Below are positions 55,312 through 62,472 of a stretch of DNA of 64,000 bases, in pieces (the stretch's first letter is position 1; each line of letters starts with the position of its first letter). The stretch spans positions 3,253,204 through 3,317,203 of the forward strand of contig CP019454.1 of the NCBI GenBank assembly GCA_002951815.1, in the 5' to 3' direction. The notes under the pieces were generated by a model. The model worked only from the letters and a program-made list of their open reading frames with translations, searched no databases and was not told the origin of the DNA. Both the position numbers and the translations under genes were made by a program. The stretch is from Sulfobacillus thermotolerans (lineage in GTDB: Bacteria; Bacillota; Sulfobacillia; Sulfobacillales; Sulfobacillaceae).

Positions 55312-55962
55312 TTACGGCACGTTTTTGTACAAAATATCCGTCCTCACGCCGATATGCTCAAACGGAACGTCTGGCCAGGTAAAATCAAGGGGTTCCACAA
55401 AATAATGATCTGATGGCGATGATGGCAACAAGACGTGCTCCACCCATTGGTTCTGTCGGTCGTGCAACGCCGTGACAGCGCGACTTAAATCGTCCCCGCT
55501 CAAATGCGCCAATTGTGCTTCTCCTTGCCCAATCTCGGTCGGGAAGAACCCTGGCTCTTCGTGCACCTTCACCGTTTGCCCTGTACTCATGCGCTGCAAC
55601 AAAAACCAAACGCCTGATGAATTATCGACATCTTGGGTTCCAAACCGAATTCGGCCGCCCGTCAGATAAGCCGCCACATCGCCCAAGCAAGGACTGTTCC
55701 GTGACATCACCCGCATATCGGTGCGGTCAATCACGCCATCAGGAAACAAAGCAGGAAAGGCCACTGATAAGGCATACATGCCCCGAAAGAGCCCGTCACA
55801 AGCATGGCCATGAAAGCGCACCAAATCGATCCCTGTAATCTTCTTGGCCCGGTCTGCATAGCGCCCGTGACTTGACACGGTATCACGCACCCAAAAGGTG
55901 GGCAATTCCGCTTGTTGCGCTGCTAGTGGCCAGTACCATAAATCATCTGGCTTCGATATCAT
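55312..55962 (-). CDS. FmdE-like protein
   Basis: 216 residues, with AGGAGAG upstream. The motif FHGHACDGLFRGMYALSVAF resembles FmdE proteins (HGHxCPGLxxGxR), where Cys and His bind metal; here the Cys-Pro is Cys-Asp. RNSPCLGDVAAYLTGGRIRFGT supplies the second conserved half. FmdE-like proteins often sit near molybdenum enzymes or sulfur-transfer genes. It is 32 bp downstream of a DsrE-like gene, so they form a pair. The exact role is unknown. Confidence 0.7.
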   Translation of the reverse strand: MISKPDDLWYWPLAAQQAELPTFWVRDTVSSHGRYADRAKKITGIDLVRFHGHACDGLFRGMYALSVAFPALFPDGVIDRTDMRVMSRNSPCLGDVAAYLTGGRIRFGTQDVDNSSGVWFLLQRMSTGQTVKVHEEPGFFPTEIGQGEAQLAHLSGDDLSRAVTALHDRQNQWVEHVLLPSSPSDHYFVEPLDFTWPDVPFEHIGVRTDILYKNVP

Positions 55963-55994
55963 TGCTCACTCTCCTAATAGAGCCGCACTAGGAT

Positions 55995-56357
55995 CTAAAA
56001 TGTCATGACCGTGAACCCTTCCCGTGCGTAACGCGAAAACGCATCACGGGCAAATTCTAACTGCACGCCAAATTCTTGTGCCGTGTTCTCGACCTGCCAT
56101 GCCTCGGCCTGGTTCGAACAGGCCCCCATCAAAATCCCTTGCTCCCGCAATTCAACCAGCATAGCCACGACCTCTTCTTCCGCATTCTCGAGAAGTTTGA
56201 CGCCACCGGTAAACAAGAAGACTTCCACGGCATCAATTCCGTTGGCGTCCTTGGCTTCATGAATCCGTTTGGCCACATGAAGACCCGACATCACTTTCGC
56301 CTTTTGATCCCACCCTGATACAATAACAATCGCAATTTTTCCTGCCACCGAGCTCAT
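55995..56357 (-). CDS. DsrE/DsrF-like protein
   Basis: 120 residues. The Rossmann-like start (GKIAIVIVSGWDQKAKVMSGLHVAKRI), FLFTGGVKLL and LREQGILMGACSNQAEA match the DsrE family of sulfur-carrier and small-fold proteins; Cys in GACSNQ is at the place where DsrE-type proteins carry a reactive Cys. Cotranscription with the FmdE-like gene is likely. In a sulfur-oxidising organism a role in sulfur transfer would make sense, but this is inference. Confidence 0.7.
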   Translation of the reverse strand: MSSVAGKIAIVIVSGWDQKAKVMSGLHVAKRIHEAKDANGIDAVEVFLFTGGVKLLENAEEEVVAMLVELREQGILMGACSNQAEAWQVENTAQEFGVQLEFARDAFSRYAREGFTVMTF

Positions 56358-56534
56358 CTTCTTTCACTGGAATGTGTGATTCATGTTTCCATATCAGTAT
56401 ATAGCTATTTGGTTATCTGTCAATGTGCGGACGGCCCTTTTAAGCGCTTTTTAGGGGAGTATGAGTGAACCGGTGCTGGACAGCCAAATTGCCAGCGTTT
56501 GCCCAGTCTCACCGTCAGCCCTCTCGTGTGTTTC

Positions 56535-56776
56535 TCAGATCTCTTTCGTGCGTTCTACTAGCCAGTCATGCAGTTTCGACCACCGCCGGTCCGACGGCTT
56601 GGCGTGGATAGCCATGGCGATGGCTTTGGGTTGTCCCACAATCACCACGAGCTTTTTGCCGCGAGTCACGGCCGTATACAGCAAGTTGCGGCGCAGCATC
56701 AGATAGTGCTGGGTGGTGATAGGAATCACGACCGCTGGATATTCTGAGCCTTGGGCCTTATGAATCGTGATGGTCG
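56535..56776 (-). pseudogene. RecD2-type helicase, C-terminal remnant
   Basis: About 80 codons: [42 protein letters not shown], ending VERTKEI. These are the last conserved helicase motifs of RecD2. Similarity stops abruptly at about 56776, where the sequence leading to cas12b begins. The upstream 650 or so residues are missing. Confidence 0.8.
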
Positions 56777-56996
56777 TTTGTCATTTTCCTGTTTTCTTCG
56801 CTATAAACACCCCCTCATTCTGGCTGAGGAGACGGAGCGATACGACAAAAAGCCAGCCGGGGTCTGGACATATTCTTATGATGAATCGATCCCACCAATC
56901 ACCATGGCAGGTGCCAGAAAGCTCTTCCGTGACCCGCCGGCTTTTGCGAAGTACAATATCCATAGCTTCTGGAAATTAAAGTCAAATGGGGTGTAA
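56760..56996 (+). CDS. Small hypothetical protein before cas12b
   Basis: 78 residues from ATG 56760; its stop is two bases before the cas12b ATG. The first few codons are antisense to the recD2 remnant, but the rest ([40 protein letters not shown]) has protein-like composition. No family recognised. It may be a remnant cut by the same junction as recD2, or a small gene that goes with the CRISPR operon. No ribosome binding site is obvious. Confidence 0.35.
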   Translation: MNRDGRLSFSCFLRYKHPLILAEETERYDKKPAGVWTYSYDESIPPITMAGARKLFRDPPAFAKYNIHSFWKLKSNGV

Positions 56997-56998
56997 GG

Positions 56999-59900
56999 AT
57001 GTCAGCACGAAATATTAAAGTGAAAATTGATACCAAGGGTAATCCGGAACTACGGCTTGGGTTGTGGAAAACCCATCAGGTGACTAATGAAGGAGTCAAG
57101 TATTACACCGAGTGGCTCATTAAATTGCGCCAACAGGATATTTACCGGCAATCGCGGGAGGATGCTTCCCCTCGGGTAATTATTAGTGCTAGCGATTTAA
57201 AGGCCGATTTACTATGTCATGCCCGCCAACTGCAAAAGGAACGTCTTCCACGTATTACCGGGTCCGATGCCGAAATCTTAGGAACATTACGCCAAGTATA
57301 CGAATTGATTGTGCCGTCGAGCGTCGGCAAATCAGGTGACAGCAAAACCCTCGCCCGAAAGTTTCTCAGTCCACTGACCGACCCCGGTAGCGCCGGAGGA
57401 CGAGACCAATCGGCTTCTGGACGAAAACCCACCTGGATGAAAATGAAATCGGAAGGTAATCCTCGCTGGGAAGAAACATTTCGGAAGTGGAAGGACCGGA
57501 AAGACAACGATCCGACTCCTTTGGTATTAAACCAAATAGCCGATTATGGGTTACTGCCTTTAATCCCGCTATTTACGGATGTCGGCGAAAATATATTCGA
57601 TCCGAAAAGCAAAAGTCAGTTTGTTCGGACATGGGATCGCAGTATGTTTCAGCAAGCCATTGAGCGATTGATGTCATGGGAATCATGGAATCAGCGCGTA
57701 CGCCGTGAATGGGAAGCGCTGAACCAAAAACACTCGGCATTTTATCGAGAGCAATTTACCGCGGATCCCGATGCAGCATTATATCGTGTGGCTCAATCGT
57801 TGGAAGAAGAGATGCGAAAAGAGCATCAAGGATTTGCCAGTGATGCGCCTGAAGCGTTTCGAATTCGGCGGGTAGCGCTTAAAGGATTCGATCGGTTATT
57901 GGAGCGTTGGCAAAAAACTTTAGGAAAAAATGGGCAATCGGCCACCTTATTGGATGACATAAGACGTGTACAATCAGATCTCGGCGACAAATTCGGAAGT
58001 GCCCCTTTATATCAAAAGTTGCTTGACGAGCGGTGGCAGCGTTTATGGGCCGTGGACCCCACCTTTTTACAGCGGTATGCGGCCTTCAATGATTTGACGC
58101 AACGACTACAAAGGGCCAAACGCGTGGCAAACCTGACGTTGCCCGATGCGGTCGCACACCCGATTTGGTCGCGCTATGAAGGAGCCAATGCCTCGAGCGG
58201 GAATCGTTACCATATCCATTTGCCTACAAAAGGACAACCGGGTAGCGTAACCTTTGATCGAATTCTTTGGCCGGACGGTAACGGGGGATGGTATGAGCGA
58301 AAACGGGTCACCGTCTTTCTACGCCCGTCTCATCAAGTCGACCGCATTCATGAAGCACCAACTGACAGTGTTGTGGATAATTTCCCCTTAGTGGTCGAGG
58401 ATCAAAGCGCACGAACCATCTTGAGAGCATCTTGGGGTGGCGCCAAACTTGAATATGACCGCAATCGATTGCCACGGCAATTGAAAAAAGGTGTTCCGGA
58501 CTCAATTTACCTATCTCTCACCCTCAACCTGGACACCAATAAACCATCGGGGTTATTTCACACGCAACAAAACGGGCGGGTGTGGATTCGGAAAGACGTC
58601 CTTATGCAATATTACAATGAAACGCCCGGTGATAACGTTCAATTTAAGCCCCTGTATGTGATGTCGGTTGATCTGGGAATACGAAGTGCCGCGGCTGTCT
58701 CCATATTTTCCGTTCAACTAAAGGCCGGCATCGAAGAACACCGCTTGACCTATCCGGTGGCCGACTGTCCTGGCCTGGTCGCCGTGCACGAGCGTTCCGT
58801 ATTATTGACCATGCCGGGTGAACGACGAGAGCAGTGGGATCGTCGATATGAACAGCAGCGCCAGGGATTGCGGGAATTACGGACCGATATGCGGGGAATG
58901 AACGATTTGCTTCGTGGCGCCTATATGGATGGGGATCGCCGAGAAGAATTCCTGGCAAGGCTTTCTAAACTCGAGGAGACGAGCCCCGAACTCTGGGGAC
59001 CTGTTTATCGGTCTTTGAATGATTCGAAGGTGGCATCGGCGACCGAGTGGGAACGGCTTGTGGTGTACTGTCATCGGCAAGTCGAGCAATCATTGTCCAG
59101 TCGGATTCAAAACTTGCGTTCTGGGCGTTCTGCTTACCGTATGTCCGGAGGGCTTTCGTTAGACCACGTGCAGGATCTAGAACGTATTCGAGGAATCATA
59201 GCATCTTGGACGAATCATCCGCGGATTCCCGGTTCGGTAGTACGTTGGCAGCAAGGAAGATCGCATACGGTGGCATTAGGCCGACACATCCTAGAATTAA
59301 AGCGAGATCGGGTCAAGAAAGTAGCTAATTACCTGATAATGACCACTCTGGGCTATGCCTATGATTCCAAGCGAGCACGTGGCGAAAAATGGGTCAGGCG
59401 TTATCCAGCTTGTCATTTGATGGTATTTGAGGATTTAACAAGGTACCGCTTTAGAACAGATCGCCCGCGGTCGGAAAACCGGCAACTCATGCGCTGGACT
59501 CATCAGGAATTGATAGCGGTTACAGGCATCCAAGCCGAACCTCATGGAATTTCAGTCGGCACAATGTATGCAGGATTTTCTTCCCGGTTTGATGCCGTTA
59601 CCAAGGCACCCGGAGTGCGAGGGGCAACCGTTAGGCAGATTCTACGCACTAGGGGAATGGTTCGTTTGAAAGAGATTGCCGCAGACGTTGGCATAGACAT
59701 CAACACCTTGCGTCCCCATGACGTCTTGCCGACAGGCGACGGCGAGTACTTACTGTCGGTCGTGCGGCACGGAGAATCCTACCGGTTAAAACAGGTACAT
59801 GCCGACATTAATGCAGCTCATAATCTCCAACGCCGCCTTTGGACGCAGGATGAGGTGTTTCGCGTGTCGTGTCGGCTCGCTCTAAATTCGGGGCGTGTCG

Positions 59901-60229
59901 TGGCGATGCCACCGCCATCTTATAACAAACGGTACGGAAAAGGATTCTTTGAAAAAGGGGACAACGGCGTTTATATCTGGAAAACAGGTGGAAAAATAAA
60001 GATATCGGATACGCTAGAAGAGGACATGGATATTCCCGAAGACACGGCGGAACTCCTTCGAGGAAATTCTGTGACATTATTTCGGGATCCCAGCGGCACC
60101 ATTGCCGGAGGAAATTGGCTTGAAGCGAAGGAATTTTGGGGCCGCGTCAACTCGTTGGTGAATAAAGGCGTCCGAGATAAAATCCTTGGAGGAATTCCGG
60201 TTGACAATTCAAGTGCGCATGCTGAATGA
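56999..60229 (+). CDS. cas12b: CRISPR effector nuclease Cas12b (C2c1), type V-B
   Basis: 1076 residues, a little shorter than Alicyclobacillus Cas12b (1129). The N-terminus (IKVKIDTKGNPELRLGLWKT) and TWDRSMFQQAIERLMSWESW in the recognition lobe match that family closely. RuvC acidic residues are Asp558 (MSVDLGIRSAA), Glu811 (LMVFEDLTRYRF) and Asp936 (VHADINAAHNL), corresponding to Asp570, Glu848 and Asp977 in the Alicyclobacillus enzyme. It would cut double-stranded DNA using a crRNA-tracrRNA pair; the family uses T-rich PAMs. GGGGTG lies before the ATG. The 3' end overlaps cas4-cas1 by 29 bp. Confidence 0.97.
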   Translation: MSARNIKVKIDTKGNPELRLGLWKTHQVTNEGVKYYTEWLIKLRQQDIYRQSREDASPRVIISASDLKADLLCHARQLQKERLPRITGSDAEILGTLRQVYELIVPSSVGKSGDSKTLARKFLSPLTDPGSAGGRDQSASGRKPTWMKMKSEGNPRWEETFRKWKDRKDNDPTPLVLNQIADYGLLPLIPLFTDVGENIFDPKSKSQFVRTWDRSMFQQAIERLMSWESWNQRVRREWEALNQKHSAFYREQFTADPDAALYRVAQSLEEEMRKEHQGFASDAPEAFRIRRVALKGFDRLLERWQKTLGKNGQSATLLDDIRRVQSDLGDKFGSAPLYQKLLDERWQRLWAVDPTFLQRYAAFNDLTQRLQRAKRVANLTLPDAVAHPIWSRYEGANASSGNRYHIHLPTKGQPGSVTFDRILWPDGNGGWYERKRVTVFLRPSHQVDRIHEAPTDSVVDNFPLVVEDQSARTILRASWGGAKLEYDRNRLPRQLKKGVPDSIYLSLTLNLDTNKPSGLFHTQQNGRVWIRKDVLMQYYNETPGDNVQFKPLYVMSVDLGIRSAAAVSIFSVQLKAGIEEHRLTYPVADCPGLVAVHERSVLLTMPGERREQWDRRYEQQRQGLRELRTDMRGMNDLLRGAYMDGDRREEFLARLSKLEETSPELWGPVYRSLNDSKVASATEWERLVVYCHRQVEQSLSSRIQNLRSGRSAYRMSGGLSLDHVQDLERIRGIIASWTNHPRIPGSVVRWQQGRSHTVALGRHILELKRDRVKKVANYLIMTTLGYAYDSKRARGEKWVRRYPACHLMVFEDLTRYRFRTDRPRSENRQLMRWTHQELIAVTGIQAEPHGISVGTMYAGFSSRFDAVTKAPGVRGATVRQILRTRGMVRLKEIAADVGIDINTLRPHDVLPTGDGEYLLSVVRHGESYRLKQVHADINAAHNLQRRLWTQDEVFRVSCRLALNSGRVVAMPPPSYNKRYGKGFFEKGDNGVYIWKTGGKIKISDTLEEDMDIPEDTAELLRGNSVTLFRDPSGTIAGGNWLEAKEFWGRVNSLVNKGVRDKILGGIPVDNSSAHAE

Positions 60230-61862
60230 GGCGGTTTATTGTGAACGGCTTTTTCATTTTATGCATGTACAGGGAATTTTCGTTGAGAATCTAGAGACGG
60301 TCGAAGGCACGATTCAACATGAGCGGGCCGAGAAACATCATCGCTTAAAGGAAGGGCCGGATACTGATATGCCGGCCCCTCGGACGCTTATGTTGGGAGA
60401 TCCGGCTTTAGAGATTATCGGAAAACTGGATGCCGTTACCCTTGATGATGGCGAATGGTTGCCGGTAGAAGAGAAGCATTCCGCATCACCTGCGGGTCAG
60501 CCAGAATTTGCTGTTCAGGGCCACCAATTAGATCCTCGCGCATGGCCGAATGACCAAATCCAACTCTGCGCCCAAGGATTATTGTTAAGGGCTAACGGTT
60601 ACCGATGCCGAGGCGGTTGGTTATTCTACCGTGGTAATCGAAAGAAGATATTTATTGAATTTTCGGAGTCTCTAATCTCAGCCACTTTAGCCGTTATTAA
60701 TCGTGCGAAAGAGATATCACTTGGACCTATTCCACCGCCATTGACGGATTCACCAAAATGTCCCAGATGCTCGTTAAATAGCGTTTGTTTACCCGAAGAA
60801 GTCGAGGCGCTAAAAAAAGAAGAACCTACGACAAAGGTACGGCTTTTGACTCACCGTGACGACGTGGGAGTCTTATATGCCAGTGAACCGGGCACACGGT
60901 TGTCAAAAAAATCCGAAAGCATTATTGTCTTGCCACGGACTGGATCACAAATCCGCATCCCGATGAAAGATGTGAGCCATATCTCAGTGATTGGCCCAGG
61001 GGTGCAGCTAACCACGCCCTTATTGCACGCTTGCGGGGAACAGGGTATTGCCGTGACGTTTTTGTCTTTTGGGGGACGCTTTATGGGACAATTTATCGGG
61101 CCCCGAGGAATCAATCCGTATCTTCGGAGACGACAATTCTCGAATTTTGAACAGGACAGAGTTCGCGTGAAGTTAGCCAAAGAAGTGATTAGGGCCAAGG
61201 TCTCGAATCAACGCACGTTTTTACGTAGAAACGGCGGGTCGTCCGTTGCGATACCGGAATTGAAGACCGTGTTAACGGATATTGCCATAGCTGATTCGGA
61301 GGATAGGATCCGGGGCTTAGAAGGATATGCAGCTCGCATTTACATGGCCCATTTTTTGGACATGATCAAAGTTCCGGTGGAAATTGACGGTAAGAGGATT
61401 ATGGAAGGGAGAAACCGGCGCCCTCCCAAGGATCCAGTGAACGCTTTGTTATCCATGGGATATTCACTATTAGTCCGTGACGTAACGGTTGCGATATCAT
61501 CCGTCGGTCTGGACCCGTACTTCGGGTTCTTTCATTCTTTGGAACCAGGTCGACCAGCTTTGGCGTTGGATTTGGTGGAGCCTTACCGAACCTTGGTGGG
61601 GGATTCACTGGCCATTCGATTGCTAAACACTAAAGAAATAAAAATGGAGGACTTCTATTGGGGGCCTGATGCATGCGTGTTGAAGCCTAATGGTCGACGA
61701 AAATATTTTGCCGCCTATGAACAGCGCATGTCTGAAATGATTACGCATCCCGTATTTGGTTATCGGTTATCTTATCGACGAATGCTTGAGCTGGATGTGC
61801 GCATCTTAGGGCAATATTTGATGGACGATATTCCCGAGTATCGTGCATTGGTAACCCGCTGA
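60201..61862 (+). CDS. cas4-cas1: Cas4-Cas1 fusion protein
   Basis: 553 residues from TTG 60201, seven bases after GGAGGA; an in-frame TTG at 60186 overlaps that site. Cas4 (about residues 1-200) has Cys14, Cys187, Cys190 and Cys196 for an iron-sulfur cluster, and EEKHS, a PD-(D/E)XK nuclease core. Cas1 (about 215-553) has the integrase residues Glu374, His445 and Asp457/Glu460. The fusion is known in type V-B loci and selects spacers next to a correct PAM before integration with Cas2. All catalytic residues are present. Confidence 0.95.
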   Translation: MTIQVRMLNEAVYCERLFHFMHVQGIFVENLETVEGTIQHERAEKHHRLKEGPDTDMPAPRTLMLGDPALEIIGKLDAVTLDDGEWLPVEEKHSASPAGQPEFAVQGHQLDPRAWPNDQIQLCAQGLLLRANGYRCRGGWLFYRGNRKKIFIEFSESLISATLAVINRAKEISLGPIPPPLTDSPKCPRCSLNSVCLPEEVEALKKEEPTTKVRLLTHRDDVGVLYASEPGTRLSKKSESIIVLPRTGSQIRIPMKDVSHISVIGPGVQLTTPLLHACGEQGIAVTFLSFGGRFMGQFIGPRGINPYLRRRQFSNFEQDRVRVKLAKEVIRAKVSNQRTFLRRNGGSSVAIPELKTVLTDIAIADSEDRIRGLEGYAARIYMAHFLDMIKVPVEIDGKRIMEGRNRRPPKDPVNALLSMGYSLLVRDVTVAISSVGLDPYFGFFHSLEPGRPALALDLVEPYRTLVGDSLAIRLLNTKEIKMEDFYWGPDACVLKPNGRRKYFAAYEQRMSEMITHPVFGYRLSYRRMLELDVRILGQYLMDDIPEYRALVTR

Positions 61863-61863
61863 C

Positions 61864-62154
61864 ATGCGACATTGGGTATTGGCAGCTTACGATATCGGAA
61901 ACGAAAAACGGTGGCGCAAAATCCATACGCTCATGCATGATTATGGTCAGCCAGTTCAATATTCAGTTTTTGTTTGTCAGTTAACGCCCACCGACGAAGT
62001 GAAGTTACTGGCGAGAGCACGAGAAATTATTCATCCTGAGGAGGACCAGTTGATCCTGGTACGTCTGCAACCGATTGGCCGCTCGTTGAATAATCGCATT
62101 CGTTCGGTGGGGCGGCCATTGACGAGTTTAGACATCAAAAAACTTCAATTCTGA
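61864..62154 (+). CDS. cas2: CRISPR-associated endonuclease Cas2
   Basis: 96 residues, two bases after the cas4-cas1 stop codon. It starts MRHWVLAAYDIGNEKRWRKI, with Asp10 in the conserved position, then QYSVFVCQLTP, the beta strand after the first helix. It would form the Cas1-Cas2 integration complex. Length and sequence are typical. Confidence 0.95.
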   Translation: MRHWVLAAYDIGNEKRWRKIHTLMHDYGQPVQYSVFVCQLTPTDEVKLLARAREIIHPEEDQLILVRLQPIGRSLNNRIRSVGRPLTSLDIKKLQF

Positions 62155-62179
62155 CCTCGCTCATTTTATCGCTATGGTC

Positions 62180-62185
62180 TATAAT
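62180..62185 (+). promoter_or_regulatory. -10 box of the tracrRNA promoter
   Basis: Perfect TATAAT, 26 bp after the cas2 stop codon. No good -35 box is visible at the usual distance. The start point would be near 62192. Confidence 0.55.
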
Positions 62186-62191
62186 TAAAGA

Positions 62192-62293
62192 CGCTATAGG
62201 CAAATTTGTGCAGAAGGGTTTGTGCCTCTCCGTTCTACAAATGAGGTAGAATGGTTCATCCTTCTGGGCAACCTAAATATACATCTCGTGCTC
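62192..62293 (+). ncRNA. Candidate tracrRNA
   Basis: Ends are approximate. It has an outer stem CAGAAGG (62211-62217) / CCTTCTG (62260-62266) and an inner stem CCGTTCTAC (62230-62238) / GTAGAATGG (62246-62254). The outline is like the Alicyclobacillus tracrRNA. The anti-repeat follows: CAACCTAA (62269-62276) pairs with TTAGGTTG of the repeat, and CATCTCGTGCTC (62282-62293) pairs with GAGTACGAGATG with one G-U. It is encoded on the same strand as the array, as in other V-B systems. Confidence 0.85.
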
Positions 62294-62334
62294 TCGAGCG
62301 CCCTCTCATCTCGCCAACGATAGAGGGCGCTCGA
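62294..62334 (+). terminator. Hairpin after the tracrRNA
   Basis: Perfect 13-bp stem TCGAGCGCCCTCT / AGAGGGCGCTCGA (62294-62306, 62322-62334) with a 15-nt loop. It begins right after the anti-repeat and could end or protect the tracrRNA. There is no T-run. Confidence 0.55.
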
Positions 62335-62384
62335 ATCCTAACCGTAACGCGGACCGAAGCCATTGGCAAAGGAGTAAAACGACC

Positions 62385-62438
62385 ATGGAGAAGAAAAAAG
62401 CGATGGAATTCTTACCGGCTCTCGCAAACTATGTCTAA
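62385..62438 (+). CDS. Possible 17-residue peptide in the array leader
   Basis: MEKKKAMEFLPALANYV, behind AAAGGAG at a ten-base distance. It lies in the leader between the tracrRNA and the first repeat, where no gene is expected. The site may be accidental. Confidence 0.25.
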   Translation: MEKKKAMEFLPALANYV

Positions 62439-62472
62439 ATGCCACGTGTTTCAAGGTTTTCGAGCACCAGCG

